64,000 bases of DNA from Candidatus Limiplasma pullicola (GTDB taxonomy: Bacteria; Bacillota; Clostridia; Christensenellales; Aristaeellaceae). Below, in pieces: positions 1-9,518 of the stretch (position 1 is the stretch's first letter; each line of letters opens with the position of its first letter). Made by a program: the position numbers and the translations under genes. The stretch spans positions 111,889-175,888 of the forward strand of contig DVIV01000044.1 in the NCBI GenBank assembly GCA_018710985.1. The letters are read 5' to 3'. The notes under the pieces were generated by a model. That model did no database searches. It was not told the origin of the DNA and was given only the letters and a program-made list of their open reading frames with translations.

Positions 1-145
1 GATAGATGCGGATGAAGTTCATGCGCATCTTTCCGGAAATCTGTGCCATGATCCGGTGGCCGCCGGCGAGCTCCACTTTGAAGTTCGCGTTGGGAAGCGC
101 CTCAATGACCGTGCCTTCCATTTCGATGACATCACTTTTGGACAA
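1..145 (-). CDS. infA: translation initiation factor IF-1 (partial, 3' end beyond window)
   Basis: IF-1 binds the ribosomal A site during initiation. About 48 codons are present, beginning [20 protein letters not shown] and running through the OB-fold segment [10 protein letters not shown] before the window edge. The start is TTG at 145, preceded by a strong AAGGAGGA at 154-161; the first internal ATG would remove conserved residues, so TTG is preferred. The start overlaps the end of the upstream KOW gene by 14 bases, which suggests translational coupling. It is the last visible gene of the S10/spc/alpha ribosomal block, and its place after map and the KOW gene is the usual Firmicutes order. 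Confidence 0.93.
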   Translation of the reverse strand, partial: MSKSDVIEMEGTVIEALPNANFKVELAGGHRIMAQISGKMRMNFIRIY

Positions 146-482
146 GCGCGCCTTCCTCCTTGTCTTTCTCTGGCCGCGCACGCGTGGGCGCGGAGCCGGT
201 CCTGGTTTCGTAAGCATTCCTGGCCGCACGGAGCGCCGCGCGGATGTCGCTGTCGGCAATCGGCCCGCCGGACGCTCCCTTTCCCCTCACGGGAAAGGTC
301 AGCGGCAGCGCGCGAAGATGCTTGACCTGTTTTTTCTTGGGCCGGGCGAGCTTGCGCGCCTCTCCGTCGCAGATGAGCACGTAGCGCCCGTCCAGCACGT
401 CCACGATGACGTGCCAGCGTCCGGCGTCATGCCCCTGCGTGGATACGACCACACGCCCCGGTTCCGTCGGCTGTGCTTTCAC
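132..482 (-). CDS. KOW-domain RNA-binding protein (L14e-like)
   Basis: A 116-residue basic protein. Residues about 8-55 ([20 protein letters not shown], then [15 protein letters not shown]) have the glycine-centred KOW pattern seen in ribosomal L14e/L24-like RNA-binding proteins. The C-terminal half is Arg/Ala/Lys-rich and probably disordered. Firmicutes commonly carry such a gene between map and infA, and that context is the strongest support. Its ATG overlaps the map stop by four bases and its end overlaps infA. A role in translation or RNA binding is inferred; no enzymatic motif is visible. Confidence 0.8.
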   Translation of the reverse strand: MKAQPTEPGRVVVSTQGHDAGRWHVIVDVLDGRYVLICDGEARKLARPKKKQVKHLRALPLTFPVRGKGASGGPIADSDIRAALRAARNAYETRTGSAPTRARPEKDKEEGALVQK

Positions 483-1258
483 TCGGCTTCCTCCGTCAGG
501 GCAAAGCCCGGATAGGTCAGAAGCTCCGGCAGGCCATGCTCGTTGATGGCAATGGTGTGCTCATAGTGCGAGCATACGCTGCCATCCTCCGTCACGATGG
601 TCCAGCCGTCCTCCAGCTCGGCCACATGATAGTCCCCCATGGCGATCATCGGCTCGACGGCCAGCGTCATGCCGGGGCGCAGCCTGGTGCCATGGCCCGG
701 TTTTCCGAAGTTGGGCACGCTGGGCTCCTCATGCATGGCCCGGCCGATGCCGTGGCCCGTAAGGTCGCGGATGACCCCGTAGCCGAAGCTCTCGGCATAG
801 GTCTGAATGGCGCTGCCGATATCGCCCAGGTGATTGCCGTTGACAGCCTTGCGCACGCCCTTGTAGAAGCTCTCCTCCGTAACCTCGATGAGCTTGCGGT
901 TTTCTTCGCTGATGGCGCCGACGCCCACCGTAAAGGCGCTGTCGGACTGCCATCCGTCCAGAATCAGGCCGCAGTCAATCGAGAGCACATCGCCCTCCTT
1001 GAGGATGGTCTTGTCGGAGGGGATGCCATGCACCACCTCGTCGTTGACCGAGGCGCAGATGGTGGCAGGGTAGCCCTGGTAATCCAGGAACGAGGGAATC
1101 GCCTTGTGCTTGCGAATGAGCTGTTCGGCGTACACATCCAGCTCAGCGGTGCTCATGCCGGGCTTGATGGCCTCGCGCAGGCGGCAGAGCACCTCGTAGA
1201 GGAGTGCGCCCGACTTTCGCATCAAAGCAAGCTGCTGTGCATTCTTGAGATAAATCAT
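479..1258 (-). CDS. map: methionine aminopeptidase, type I
   Basis: Removes the initiator methionine from new cytosolic proteins. The 259 residues match the usual type I length. All five metal ligands are visible: D95 (SIDCG), D106, H169 (GHGIG), E202 (VEP) and E233 (YEH), with the substrate-binding histidine H77 (VHGIP). There is no N-terminal zinc finger, as in other bacterial short forms. It overlaps the upstream adk stop by four bases (ATGA) and is followed directly by the KOW gene, so it is translated from the ribosomal operon or from the internal promoter before adk. Confidence 0.97.
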   Translation of the reverse strand: MIYLKNAQQLALMRKSGALLYEVLCRLREAIKPGMSTAELDVYAEQLIRKHKAIPSFLDYQGYPATICASVNDEVVHGIPSDKTILKEGDVLSIDCGLILDGWQSDSAFTVGVGAISEENRKLIEVTEESFYKGVRKAVNGNHLGDIGSAIQTYAESFGYGVIRDLTGHGIGRAMHEEPSVPNFGKPGHGTRLRPGMTLAVEPMIAMGDYHVAELEDGWTIVTEDGSVCSHYEHTIAINEHGLPELLTYPGFALTEEAE

Positions 1259-1884
1259 TGGATCGCCTCAAGTGTCCTGAAGATCTCCTCGCTGATCTCC
1301 TCCAGGCTCAGACCGCCGCCGATGTTCTTCAGCAGGCCCTCCGCGCGGTAATGGTCGATCAGCGGCGCGGTCTTTTGATGATAGACCGCAAGGCGGTTCA
1401 GCACCGTCTCGGCCTTGTCGTCGTCGCGCTGGATCAGCGGGGTCCCGTCGGCGCGGCAGACGGTTTCGCCGTTCAGCCGGTCCACGTGATAGGGCGCGCC
1501 GCACAGCGGACACACACGGCGGCCGCTGAGGCGCTTGACCAGCACATCGTCGGGCACATCCAGGTTGATGGCCACGTCGATCTTGGCGAAGGTGCTCAGC
1601 GCCTTGGCCTGCTCCACCGTGCGCGGGAAGCCGTCCAGGATGTAACCCTTCTGGCAATCCGCGTCCGCCAGGCGGTCCCTGACGATGCCGATGACGACCT
1701 CATCGGGCACCAGCTGGCCCTGGTCCATGTATTCCTTGGCCTTTCGGCCCATTTCGGTACCCGCGGCGATGGCCGCGCGCAGCATGTCGCCCGTGGAAAC
1801 CTGGGGAATCCCCAGCCGCTGGCAGACGATCTGGGCCTGCGTGCCCTTGCCGGCCCCCGGAGGGCCTAGGAAAATGATGTTCAT
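1255..1884 (-). CDS. adk: adenylate kinase
   Basis: Converts ATP + AMP to 2 ADP in the cytosol. The 209 residues carry the P-loop GPPGAGKGT at 7-15, the DGFPRT motif near residue 84 and the long LID domain. The LID has a zinc site typical of Gram-positive enzymes, C125-x2-C128 with C143-x2-D146. The gene follows secY after a 128-base gap holding an inverted repeat and a possible extended -10 promoter, and it overlaps map by four bases. AGGAGGAA precedes the ATG. Confidence 0.98.
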   Translation of the reverse strand: MNIIFLGPPGAGKGTQAQIVCQRLGIPQVSTGDMLRAAIAAGTEMGRKAKEYMDQGQLVPDEVVIGIVRDRLADADCQKGYILDGFPRTVEQAKALSTFAKIDVAINLDVPDDVLVKRLSGRRVCPLCGAPYHVDRLNGETVCRADGTPLIQRDDDKAETVLNRLAVYHQKTAPLIDHYRAEGLLKNIGGGLSLEEISEEIFRTLEAIQ

Positions 1885-1925
1885 ACGTCATTCCTCCTGT
1901 TCACGGATGAAGGCCGCTAACGCGC

Positions 1926-1964
1926 GGCACATTTACAGTATACCACAGATGCGGTAAATGTGCC
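1926..1964 (-). promoter_or_regulatory. inverted repeat with possible internal promoter before adk
   Basis: In the secY-adk gap an exact 11-base inverted repeat (GGCACATTTAC and its complement, 1926-1936 and 1954-1964) encloses a 17-base centre. On the minus strand the centre holds TATACT (1937-1942) preceded by TGG, an extended -10 pattern; no good -35 is visible. A second GTGCCGCGC at 1966-1974 can pair alternatively with 1922-1930. No T-run follows, so it is not an ordinary terminator. It could be an operator, an RNA switch or a processing site serving adk-map-KOW-infA. Confidence 0.4.
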
Positions 1965-2012
1965 TGTGCCGCGCCTTAGCGGCGCATCATTCGTACGGTC
2001 GGACGGCTCTGG

Positions 2013-3305
2013 TCAGGAGATGGAGTCGTAGTTGCGGCTGACCAGCAGGTCGTCGAGCTGACGCTTGGTCTCCAGCACCACGCTGACCGCGATGAGGATG
2101 CTGCTGGCGGCAAACGGAATCTGCGTCTGCAGTCCAACGGTAAAGACCGTGGGAACCGTGGCCAGGATTGCCAGGAACAACGCGGCAAACAGGGTCAGAC
2201 GGCCATTGATGCGGCGCAGGTAATCCGCCGTGGGCTTGCCCGGGCGCACCGAGGGGATCGCGCCGCCCTGCTGCTGGATGTTTTTGGCCATCTCATCCGG
2301 CTGGAAGGAGATGGAGCTGTAGAAGTAGGTAAAGGCGATGATCAGCAGCGCCGTCACCAGCAGATACCAGAAGCTGGCGCCGTTCATGTAGCGCGACCAC
2401 CAGATGGCGGCGGCGCTGTCGGAGCCACCCACGAGCTGGATGATGGTGCCGGGGAACGCCATGAAGGAATAGGCGAAGATCAGCGGCAACACGCCCACGC
2501 TGACCACCTTCATGGGGATCACGCTGTTCTGACCGCCGTACATCTTGCGGCCGCTGACGCGCTTGGCGAAGTGGACGTTGATGCGGCGAACGCCCATGTC
2601 CACGAACGTGACCAGCACGATCATCACCACAGCCACCAGCAGCACCGCCAGAAGCGTGAGCCACGGGGTGAGGCTGGTCGCCTGGAAGGCATTGCGAATC
2701 AAAGTGGTGTAGCCGGTAAAGAGGTTGGAGATGATACCGGCGAAGATCAGCAGCGAAATGCCGTTGCCAAGACCCTTCTCCGTAATGCGCTCGCCGATCC
2801 ACATGGCCAGGGCAGTACCGCCGGCCATGCTCACGCCCACCAGCACCGTGTTAAACCATCCGTCCTTGATGTAGCCAAGGCTGGCCACCAGGCCGATGGC
2901 CTGCACCACGGCAAGACCCACGGTGACATAGCGGGTGATCTGGGCGATTTTCTTCTGGCCCTCGGGGCCGCTCTTTTGCAGGCGCTCCAGAGCGGGGATG
3001 GCGATGGTCAGAAGCTGCATGATAATGGAGGAGTTGATGTAGGGGGTGATACCCATGGCCATGATGGTCATGTTCTGGAAGTTGGAACCGGTCATCATGT
3101 TGACCAGATCCAGCAGCGGCAGCGTGTTGGAGCCCATGGAGGCCTGCACGCGCGCATAATCGACGCCGGGGGCGGGAATGACGCCCACCAGACGGAACAC
3201 CACCAGCATCAGAAAGGTGTAGACCAGCTTTTTGCGGATGTCCTGCACCTTCCACGCATTGCGAAGAGATTGCCAAACGCCTACTTTGTTCGGGTTCCTA
3301 GCCAT
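2013..3305 (-). CDS. secY: preprotein translocase subunit SecY
   Basis: Channel subunit of the Sec translocon in the cytoplasmic membrane. The 430 residues contain about ten hydrophobic segments, beginning with the one near residues 28-45 (TFLMLVVFRLVGVIPAPGVD). The family segments GITPYINSSIIMQLL and the plug-region SNTLPLLDLVN are present. The start lies one base after the rplO stop, with GAGGTGAAG inside rplO as ribosome binding site. It is at the usual end of the spc operon. Confidence 0.98.
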   Translation of the reverse strand: MARNPNKVGVWQSLRNAWKVQDIRKKLVYTFLMLVVFRLVGVIPAPGVDYARVQASMGSNTLPLLDLVNMMTGSNFQNMTIMAMGITPYINSSIIMQLLTIAIPALERLQKSGPEGQKKIAQITRYVTVGLAVVQAIGLVASLGYIKDGWFNTVLVGVSMAGGTALAMWIGERITEKGLGNGISLLIFAGIISNLFTGYTTLIRNAFQATSLTPWLTLLAVLLVAVVMIVLVTFVDMGVRRINVHFAKRVSGRKMYGGQNSVIPMKVVSVGVLPLIFAYSFMAFPGTIIQLVGGSDSAAAIWWSRYMNGASFWYLLVTALLIIAFTYFYSSISFQPDEMAKNIQQQGGAIPSVRPGKPTADYLRRINGRLTLFAALFLAILATVPTVFTVGLQTQIPFAASSILIAVSVVLETKRQLDDLLVSRNYDSIS

Positions 3306-3306
3306 C

Positions 3307-3747
3307 TTACTTCACCTCGGCTTTCCCGCCGAGGGCCTCGATCTTCTCCTTGGCCGATGCGGTGAACTTCGCGGCTTCCACGGTGAGCTTCTTGGTCAGC
3401 TCCCCATTGCCCAGAACCTTCACCCCATCCAGCGTTTTCCTGATGATCTTGGCTTCCTTGAGCATGGCGGCGGTCACGACGGTGCCGTTATCAAACACCT
3501 CCAGCTGTCCCACGTTCACCGTGGCATACTCCGTGCGGAAGATGTTGGTGAAGCCCTTCTTGGGGACGCGGCGGTACAGAGGCATCTGGCCGCCCTCGAA
3601 GCCGGGGCGCTTGCCGCCGCCGGAACGGGCCTTGGCGCCCTTGTGGCCCTTACCGGAGGTCTTGCCCAGACCGGAGCCCACGCCTCGACCAAGGCGCTTG
3701 GGCGCAGTGGTGGAACCCGCGGCGGGGCCCAGCTCATGCAGTTTCAT
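3307..3747 (-). CDS. rplO: 50S ribosomal protein L15
   Basis: A 146-residue large-subunit protein with the typical Gly/Arg-rich start ([20 protein letters not shown]) and the [22 protein letters not shown] segment in shortened form. Length is normal. It lies between rpmD (13-base gap) and secY (1-base gap) in the spc block. Confidence 0.98.
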   Translation of the reverse strand: MKLHELGPAAGSTTAPKRLGRGVGSGLGKTSGKGHKGAKARSGGGKRPGFEGGQMPLYRRVPKKGFTNIFRTEYATVNVGQLEVFDNGTVVTAAMLKEAKIIRKTLDGVKVLGNGELTKKLTVEAAKFTASAKEKIEALGGKAEVK

Positions 3748-3760
3748 TGGCTTTCCCTCC

Positions 3761-3943
3761 TCAGTCCTTGATTTCTTGAACGTCGATCATGTGCTTCACG
3801 CGGAAGATCTGCCCGCGGATGCAGGCGTTGTCCTCCTTGATCACCGTCTGGCCGACCTTGCGCAGGCCCAGCGCGGCGACGGTGTCCTTGTGCACCTGAA
3901 GGCTGGAGATCGGCGACTTCTTGAGCGTGATTTGCAGTTTCAT
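3761..3943 (-). CDS. rpmD: 50S ribosomal protein L30
   Basis: A 60-residue L30 starting [20 protein letters not shown], with the conserved [10 protein letters not shown] and the RVKHMIDV end. Bacterial L30 is usually about 58-60 residues. It sits between rpsE and rplO with short gaps and its own GAGGACG ribosome binding site. Confidence 0.97.
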   Translation of the reverse strand: MKLQITLKKSPISSLQVHKDTVAALGLRKVGQTVIKEDNACIRGQIFRVKHMIDVQEIKD

Positions 3944-3957
3944 CTTCGTCGTCCTCC

Positions 3958-4455
3958 TCAGCCCAGAATTTCTTCGACGGTCTTGCCACGCAGCTTGGCG
4001 ACCTCCTCGGCGCTGCGCAGCTGCTTGAGGCCCTCCAGCGTCGCCTTGACCATGTTGATCTTGTTGTTGGTGCCGTAGCTCTTGGTGCGGATATCGCGGA
4101 TGCCCGCCAGCTCCAGCACCGCGCGGGCGGCGCCGCCGGCGATGACGCCGGTGCCCTCGGGAGCGGGCAGAAGGACAACCTTGCCCGTGCCGAAGCGGCC
4201 GATGCTCTCATGGGGGATCGAGGTGCCCAGAACCGGCACGTTGATCAGGTGCTTTTTGGCGTCCTCGGTGCCCTTGCGGATCGCCTCGGAAATTTCAGCG
4301 GCCTTGCCCATGCCCGCGCCCACACGGCCTTTTTCATCGCCGACCACAACCAGCGCAGAGAAGCGGAAGTTGCGGCCGCCCTTGACGACCTTGGTAACGC
4401 GGTTGACGGCAACGAGCTTCTCTTTGAATTCGCTGACCTGTTCCATGCGTTGCAT
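3958..4455 (-). CDS. rpsE: 30S ribosomal protein S5
   Basis: A 165-residue S5 with the N-terminal double-stranded RNA-binding fold ([20 protein letters not shown]) and the C-terminal S5 domain ([15 protein letters not shown] segment near residue 104). The first ATG at 4455 has GGAGG eight bases upstream, so it is kept over the methionine three codons later. S5 helps decoding accuracy near the mRNA entry channel. Confidence 0.97.
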   Translation of the reverse strand: MQRMEQVSEFKEKLVAVNRVTKVVKGGRNFRFSALVVVGDEKGRVGAGMGKAAEISEAIRKGTEDAKKHLINVPVLGTSIPHESIGRFGTGKVVLLPAPEGTGVIAGGAARAVLELAGIRDIRTKSYGTNNKINMVKATLEGLKQLRSAEEVAKLRGKTVEEILG

Positions 4456-4472
4456 GCGTTCGTCCTCCTTAC

Positions 4473-4841
4473 TTAGAATTCAAGTCCGGCTTCGCGGGCG
4501 CCGGCGGCCAGCTCGGCCACGCGGCCCGTGTATACGTAGCCGCCGCGGTCAAAGACCACCTGCTTGATGCCCGCCTCGGACGCACGCTCGGCGATCAGCT
4601 TGCCAACGATCTTGGCAGCGCCCTTCTTGTCGGTATCTTTGATCTGGGCCATGACGTCCTTCTCCTGGGTGGAGCAGGCGACCAAAGTGACGCCCTTGGT
4701 GTCGTCGATGACCTGCGCGTAGATGTTGTTCAGGCTGCGGTACACGCACAGACGCGGCATCTCCGGGGTGCCGCTGATTTTCCTGCGAACACGGGCATGG
4801 CGGATCTTGCGGTCCGCATTGCGGTCTCGCGTCTTAAACAT
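4473..4841 (-). CDS. rplR: 50S ribosomal protein L18
   Basis: A 122-residue L18, the 5S rRNA-binding protein. The basic start ([20 protein letters not shown]), the [18 protein letters not shown] strand and the end [20 protein letters not shown] are family features. Its position between rplF and rpsE is canonical. Confidence 0.98.
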   Translation of the reverse strand: MFKTRDRNADRKIRHARVRRKISGTPEMPRLCVYRSLNNIYAQVIDDTKGVTLVACSTQEKDVMAQIKDTDKKGAAKIVGKLIAERASEAGIKQVVFDRGGYVYTGRVAELAAGAREAGLEF

Positions 4842-4862
4842 TTGCGTTCACTCCCCTTTCGA

Positions 4863-5405
4863 TTATTTACCGGTCTTGCCTTCCTTGCGGCGGATAACCT
4901 CGTCCTCGTACTTGATGCCCTTGCCCAGATAGGGTTCCGGCTTGCGGATGGCGCGGATATCGGCGGCAAGGTTGCCCACCTGCTGCTTGTTGATGCCCTT
5001 GACGACGATCTTGGTCTGCTCAGGGGTCTCAAAGGTGATATTCTCGGGCGCGTCGAGGATGACGGGATGGCTGAAGCCGATGTTGATGGTCAGCTTCTTG
5101 CCGCCGTCGGCCTGGGCGCGGTAGCCGGTGCCCACCAGCACCAGGGTCTTCTGGAAGCCTTCGGTCACGCCAACCACCATGTTGTGGACCAGGCTGCGGT
5201 AGAGGCCGTGCATGGCCTTGTGGGGCTTGGCGTCGCTGGGGCGTTCAAGGGTCAGGACATTGCCTTCCTGCTTGAGGGTGATATCGCGGTTCACCGCCTG
5301 GGTCAAGGTGCCCTTGGGGCCCTTCACCGTTACGGTGTTGTCCTCGTCCACCGTTACCGTCACGCCCGCGGGGACAGTGATCGGAAGTTTTCCGATTCGA
5401 GACAT
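4863..5405 (-). CDS. rplF: 50S ribosomal protein L6
   Basis: A 180-residue L6 with two repeated alpha/beta domains. It starts [19 protein letters not shown] and ends with the conserved [20 protein letters not shown] region. It lies 27 bases after rpsH and 21 bases before rplR. Confidence 0.98.
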   Translation of the reverse strand: MSRIGKLPITVPAGVTVTVDEDNTVTVKGPKGTLTQAVNRDITLKQEGNVLTLERPSDAKPHKAMHGLYRSLVHNMVVGVTEGFQKTLVLVGTGYRAQADGGKKLTINIGFSHPVILDAPENITFETPEQTKIVVKGINKQQVGNLAADIRAIRKPEPYLGKGIKYEDEVIRRKEGKTGK

Positions 5406-5432
5406 TGTCTTACACCTCCATTGCGTGTCGGT

Positions 5433-5834
5433 TTACCAGATGTAGGCGAGCACTTCGCCGCCGATCATTTGCTTGCGGGCTTCGCGGTCCGTCATCAGCC
5501 CCTTGGAGGTGGAGATGATGGCGATGCCCAGGCCGCCCAGCACCTTGGGCAGCTCCTCGGACCTGGCGTAGACGCGAAGGCCGGGCTTCGAGATGCGCTT
5601 GAGGCCGGCGATCACGGGCTGCTGCTTGCCGTTGACATATTTCAGGACGATCTTGATGCTGCCCTGGGGGCCGTCATCGATGAAATCGACCGACTTGACA
5701 TAACCTTCCGCCAAGAGGATCTTGGCGATCGCCTTCTTGGTGTTGCTGGCGGGCAGAACGACGGCGTCGTGCTTGGCGATCTGCGCATTGCGGATGCGGG
5801 TCAGCATATCGGCGATGGGATCATTCACAACCAT
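5433..5834 (-). CDS. rpsH: 30S ribosomal protein S8
   Basis: A 133-residue S8. The start [18 protein letters not shown] at 5834 is chosen because it matches the family and has GGAGGTT just upstream; the open frame extends 53 codons further only by running through rpsN in another frame. The C-terminal [20 protein letters not shown] is the conserved 16S rRNA-binding end. In E. coli S8 is the spc operon autoregulator. Confidence 0.97.
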   Translation of the reverse strand: MVVNDPIADMLTRIRNAQIAKHDAVVLPASNTKKAIAKILLAEGYVKSVDFIDDGPQGSIKIVLKYVNGKQQPVIAGLKRISKPGLRVYARSEELPKVLGGLGIAIISTSKGLMTDREARKQMIGGEVLAYIW

Positions 5835-5862
5835 GATGGAACCTCCTTCCGTTCTTTCCCGC

Positions 5863-6048
5863 TTACCAACTGGCCTTGCGGACACCGGGGATTTGGCCCT
5901 TGTAGGCCAGCTCTCTGAAGCAGATACGGCAGATGCCGTACTTGCGAAGCACCGAATGCGGGCGGCCACACAGGCGGCAGCGCGTATAGGCACGGGTGGA
6001 GAACTTGGGCGTTCTGGCCTGCTTGATTTTCATACTGGTCTTAGCCAT
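5863..6048 (-). CDS. rpsN: 30S ribosomal protein S14, zinc-binding type
   Basis: A 61-residue short S14 with two CxxC pairs, CRLCG near residue 24 and CRICF near residue 40, so it is the zinc-dependent (type Z) form. It ends in the conserved [12 protein letters not shown] zinc-independent paralogue, if any, is not in this window. Confidence 0.98.
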   Translation of the reverse strand: MAKTSMKIKQARTPKFSTRAYTRCRLCGRPHSVLRKYGICRICFRELAYKGQIPGVRKASW

Positions 6049-6069
6049 GTTTCTTGCTCCTCCCTTTCC

Positions 6070-6612
6070 TTACTGCGCGAACGGCATCCCCAGCAGACGA
6101 AGCAGCTCCTTGCACTCCTCGTCGGTCTGGGCGGTCGTAACGAAGATCATTTCCATGCCGCGGATCTTTTCCACCTTGTCGTACTCGATTTCGGGGAAGA
6201 GAAGCTGCTCACGGATACCCAGGGCGTAGTTGCCGCGGCCGTCAAAGGCCTTGTCGCTCACGCCGCGGAAGTCGCGCACGCGGGGAAGGGCGATGTTGAC
6301 CAGCTTATCCATGAACTCTTCCATGCGGGAGCCGCGGAGGGTCACCTTGGCGCCCACGTTCATGCCCTCGCGCAGCTTGAAGTTGGCGATGGACTTGCGG
6401 GCCTTGGTCACCAGCGGCTGCTGGCCGGCGATGGCGGCCAGTTCCTTGACGGCCACTTCCAGCGCCTTGGGGTTGTCCTTGCAGTCGCCCAGGCCCATGT
6501 TGATGACGATCTTGGAGAGCTTGGGGATCTGCATGGGGTTTTTGTAGCCGAACTTCTGCTGGAGGGCAGGCACGGCTTCATTGAGGTACTTTTCCTTAAT
6601 GCGAGTAGCCAT
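6070..6612 (-). CDS. rplE: 50S ribosomal protein L5
   Basis: A 180-residue L5, the 5S rRNA-binding protein of the central protuberance. Family segments include [38 protein letters not shown] and [20 protein letters not shown]. Its place between rplX and rpsN is the standard spc order. Confidence 0.98.
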   Translation of the reverse strand: MATRIKEKYLNEAVPALQQKFGYKNPMQIPKLSKIVINMGLGDCKDNPKALEVAVKELAAIAGQQPLVTKARKSIANFKLREGMNVGAKVTLRGSRMEEFMDKLVNIALPRVRDFRGVSDKAFDGRGNYALGIREQLLFPEIEYDKVEKIRGMEMIFVTTAQTDEECKELLRLLGMPFAQ

Positions 6613-6625
6613 TTACCTTACCTCC

Positions 6626-6988
6626 TCAGTCAATATCCGCTTTGCAGCGCTTGCAGACGCGGACGATTTTCTTCTTCTTGGAGCCGTCCTCGCGCTCCAC
6701 CTCGGTTACGCGGTGGGCGACGCGGGTGGCCTTGCCGCACTTGGGGCAGACGAGCATCACGTTGGAGGCGTCGATGGCGCGCTCCTTCTGGAAGATGCCG
6801 CCCTGCTGGCCCTGACGGCGGGGCTTCTGGTGCTTGGTGACGTAGGCGACGCCCTCGACGATCACCTTGCCGGCCTTGGGGTCGACGGTCAGGATCTTGC
6901 CCTGCTTGCCCTTGATGGCCTTATCGCCGTCCTTGGGACCGGAGATGACGACGACCTGGTCGTTCTTTTTGACATGAACCTTATTCAT
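6626..6988 (-). CDS. rplX: 50S ribosomal protein L24
   Basis: A 120-residue L24 with an N-terminal KOW domain ([20 protein letters not shown]). The C-terminal half carries two CxxC pairs, CPKCG near residue 81 and CKRC near residue 112, forming a likely zinc ribbon. L24 begins 50S assembly at the 5' end of 23S rRNA. It lies between rplN and rplE. Confidence 0.97.
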   Translation of the reverse strand: MNKVHVKKNDQVVVISGPKDGDKAIKGKQGKILTVDPKAGKVIVEGVAYVTKHQKPRRQGQQGGIFQKERAIDASNVMLVCPKCGKATRVAHRVTEVEREDGSKKKKIVRVCKRCKADID

Positions 6989-7004
6989 TCGTCAATCCTC
7001 CCAA

Positions 7005-7373
7005 TTACAGCACTTCGGGAGCCAGCGAAACGATCTTCATGAAGTCCTTCTCGCGCAGCTCGCGGGCAACAGGTCCAAAGATACGGGTGCCACGGGGCAT
7101 TTTCTGGTCGTTGATAATGACGGCGGCGTTGTCGTCAAAGCGGATATAGCTGCCGTCGGGACGGCGCTTCTGCTTGCGCATGCGGACGACCACGGCCTTG
7201 ACCACGTCGCCCTTTTTCACGGCGCCGCCGGGGGTGGCGCTCTTGACGCTGGCCACGATCACGTCGCCGATGGAGCCGTCACGGCGGAAGGAACCGCCGA
7301 GCACGCGGATGCACATGATTTCCTTGGCGCCGGAGTTATCGGCCACCTTGAGTCGCGTTTGCGGCTGGATCAT
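7005..7373 (-). CDS. rplN: 50S ribosomal protein L14
   Basis: A 122-residue L14 starting [20 protein letters not shown]. The open frame extends 29 codons upstream, but ATG at 7373 has AAGGAGGAAA just before it and gives the family length. L14 is at the subunit interface. It is the first gene after the enlarged 117-base gap from rpsQ, the point where E. coli separates the S10 and spc operons. Confidence 0.98.
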   Translation of the reverse strand: MIQPQTRLKVADNSGAKEIMCIRVLGGSFRRDGSIGDVIVASVKSATPGGAVKKGDVVKAVVVRMRKQKRRPDGSYIRFDDNAAVIINDQKMPRGTRIFGPVARELREKDFMKIVSLAPEVL

Positions 7374-7397
7374 ACGGTTTTTCCTCCTTGTTGGAAT

Positions 7398-7420
7398 CGG
7401 GAAAGCGGGGCGCTTTCCCG
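7398..7420 (-). other. perfect RNA hairpin between rpsQ and rplN
   Basis: CGGGAAAGCG, three bases, then CGCTTTCCCG form an exact 10-bp stem in the only long gap (117 bases) of the ribosomal block. No T-run follows on the minus strand, so it is not a standard terminator. It may be an RNA processing or protein-binding site at the S10/spc boundary. Confidence 0.5.
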
Positions 7421-7490
7421 CGACTGTTGATTCGGAGCGCCCATCAGAGGCTTGGCACAAGGCCCTTTTGCCTGTGAGGGCTGCGGTATA

Positions 7491-7751
7491 TTACTTGGCC
7501 TTCTCTACGATTTCGACCAAGCGCCAGCGCTTGTCGCGGCTCAGCGGGCGGGTTTCCATCACGCGCACGCGGTCGCCGACGCCGCACTCGTTGTTTTCGT
7601 CATGGGCCTTGAGCTTGCTGGTCTGGTTCATAATCTTGCCATACAGCGGATGGCGCACGCGGGTCTTGATCTCCACGACGATGGTCTTGTCCATCTTGTC
7701 GCTGACGACCACGCCCTCGCGGGTTTTGCGAAGTCCTCTCTGCTCAGACAT
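7491..7751 (-). CDS. rpsQ: 30S ribosomal protein S17
   Basis: An 86-residue S17 starting [21 protein letters not shown] longer frame begins at 7772, but its extra seven codons contain the AAGGAGG ribosome binding site of the ATG at 7751, which decides the start. S17 is a primary 16S rRNA-binding protein with an OB fold. Confidence 0.96.
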   Translation of the reverse strand: MSEQRGLRKTREGVVVSDKMDKTIVVEIKTRVRHPLYGKIMNQTSKLKAHDENNECGVGDRVRVMETRPLSRDKRWRLVEIVEKAK

Positions 7752-7784
7752 TGAAGCGGTTGCCTCCTTCATTTACTTAGGCCC

Positions 7785-7985
7785 TTAGCGGGCGTCCTTG
7801 AGTTCCTGCTCGCGAAGGATGGTCATGCAGCGGGCGATGTCGCGCTTGGTGCTGGCGATGACCGTGGTGTTCTGCAACTGACCGGTGGCAAGCTGGAAAC
7901 GAAGGTTGAACAGCTCCGCCTTCAGTTCTCCGACCTTGTTTTCAAGCTCGGTCTTGTTCATGGCTCTTAGCTCCTTAGCCTTCAT
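7785..7985 (-). CDS. rpmC: 50S ribosomal protein L29
   Basis: A 66-residue helical L29 ([20 protein letters not shown], then [17 protein letters not shown]). It sits near the polypeptide exit tunnel. Its ATG overlaps the rplP stop by four bases, so the pair is translationally coupled. Confidence 0.97.
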   Translation of the reverse strand: MKAKELRAMNKTELENKVGELKAELFNLRFQLATGQLQNTTVIASTKRDIARCMTILREQELKDAR

Positions 7986-8419
7986 TGTGCTTCACCACCC
8001 GCTTCTTTGTTGTCCTCACGCACGAGGATCTTGGTCTTGAGGGGCAGCTTGTGGGAGGCCAGACGCAGGGCCTCGCGCGCCACTTCCTCGGGAACGCCCG
8101 CGATCTCGAACAGAACGCGGCCGGGCTTGACCACCGCCACCCAGTACTCGGGAGAGCCCTTGCCCGAGCCCATGCGGGTCTCAGCGGGCTTTTCGGTAAC
8201 GGGCTTGTCGGGGAAGATCTTGATCCACACCTGACCGCCGCGCTTGGTGTAGCGGGTCAGGGCGATACGGGCCGCCTCGATCTGCTGGGAGGTGATCCAG
8301 CTGGGCTCGGTGGCGACCAGGCCGAAATCGCCGTAGGCCAGGAAGTTGCCGCGCATGGCCTTGCCCTTCATGCGGCCACGGAAAACGCGACGGCGTTTCA
8401 CTCTCTTAGGCATCAACAT
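7982..8419 (-). CDS. rplP: 50S ribosomal protein L16
   Basis: A 145-residue L16 starting [20 protein letters not shown]. The first ATG is kept because AGGAGG lies ten bases upstream and L16 proteins usually begin MLxPKR. The conserved [20 protein letters not shown] is present. L16 organises tRNA binding at the large-subunit A site. Confidence 0.98.
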   Translation of the reverse strand: MLMPKRVKRRRVFRGRMKGKAMRGNFLAYGDFGLVATEPSWITSQQIEAARIALTRYTKRGGQVWIKIFPDKPVTEKPAETRMGSGKGSPEYWVAVVKPGRVLFEIAGVPEEVAREALRLASHKLPLKTKILVREDNKEAGGEAQ

Positions 8420-8422
8420 AGC

Positions 8423-9097
8423 TTATTTGCCTCCTTCGGTTTTGGCGGCGACCGGCGCTTTCTTGGGCTTGGGAAGACGCTGTCCCTTGTACACCCAGAC
8501 TTTGACGCCCAAGCGGCCATAGGTGGTCTTGGCTTCGGCGAAGCCGTAGTCGATGTCGGCGCGAAGCGTTTGCAGGGGGATGGAGCCCTCGTGATAGTGC
8601 TCGGTGCGGGCGATATCCGCGCCGCCCAGACGGCCGCTCACGGTGGTCTTCATGCCCTTGGCGCCGGCGCGCATGGCGCGCTGCAGGCTCTGCTTCATGG
8701 CACGGCGGAAGGAGATGCGCTTCTCCAGCTGCTGGGCGATGTTTTCGGCCACGAGCTGGGCGTTGGTGTCAGGCACCTTGATCTCCATGATGTTGATGTT
8801 GGCAGGACGGCCCAGGAAGGCTTCGATGTCCTTCTTGAGCGCCTCGATGCCCGCGCCGCCGCGGCCGATGATCATGCCGGGCTTGGCGGTAAAGATGTTG
8901 ATGGTCACGCGGTTGGCGCTGCGCTCGATATCGATGTGGCTGATACCGGTGGCGTAGTATTTCTTCTTGAGCATTTCGCGGAGCTTGTAATCCTCAACGA
9001 GGTTGTTCGCGAAATCCTTCTTGCCGGCATACCAGCGGGTGCTCCAGTTGAAGATCACGCCAACGCGAGCGCCGTGGGGATTTACTTTCTGTCCCAT
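8423..9097 (-). CDS. rpsC: 30S ribosomal protein S3
   Basis: A 224-residue S3 starting [20 protein letters not shown]. The type 2 KH domain has its [14 protein letters not shown] loop near residue 78, and the C-terminal domain has [21 protein letters not shown]3 lies at the mRNA entry channel. Three bases separate it from rplP. Confidence 0.98.
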   Translation of the reverse strand: MGQKVNPHGARVGVIFNWSTRWYAGKKDFANNLVEDYKLREMLKKKYYATGISHIDIERSANRVTINIFTAKPGMIIGRGGAGIEALKKDIEAFLGRPANINIMEIKVPDTNAQLVAENIAQQLEKRISFRRAMKQSLQRAMRAGAKGMKTTVSGRLGGADIARTEHYHEGSIPLQTLRADIDYGFAEAKTTYGRLGVKVWVYKGQRLPKPKKAPVAAKTEGGK

Positions 9098-9115
9098 TGA
9101 TAAACCTCCCTTGGA

Positions 9116-9499
9116 TTACTTCTGGTCCAGCACCACGCTGATGTGGCTGGTGCGCTTGAGGATGGGGGACGCGCTGCCGCGGGAGCGGGCAACGTAGCGC
9201 TTGAGCGTGGGGCCGGGGTTGGCGTAGACTTCGGCGACGTAGAGGGACTTGCGGTCCATCTCGTTGTTGTTGACCGCGTTGGCGATGGCGCTGGAGAGCA
9301 GCTTGTGCACCACGGGAGCGGCGGCCTTGGGGGTGTACTGAAGGATGGCGAGCGCGTCGTCCACATTCTTGCCGCGGATGAGGTCAATGACGATCTTGAC
9401 CTTGCGGGAAGAGATGCGCACGTACTTGGCATGAGCGGCGGGACGAGTATCGCGGGCCGCCATGTGGGCTTGCGCCTTCTTCTGGGTATTGGTTGCCAT
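9116..9499 (-). CDS. rplV: 50S ribosomal protein L22
   Basis: A 127-residue L22 whose long beta-hairpin reaches the exit tunnel. Family features include the [20 protein letters not shown] start and the C-terminal [17 protein letters not shown]. The Ala/Gln-rich N terminus is slightly longer than typical. It lies between rpsS and rpsC. Confidence 0.97.
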   Translation of the reverse strand: MATNTQKKAQAHMAARDTRPAAHAKYVRISSRKVKIVIDLIRGKNVDDALAILQYTPKAAAPVVHKLLSSAIANAVNNNEMDRKSLYVAEVYANPGPTLKRYVARSRGSASPILKRTSHISVVLDQK

Positions 9500-9518
9500 G
9501 GAAACTCACTCCTTCCGC

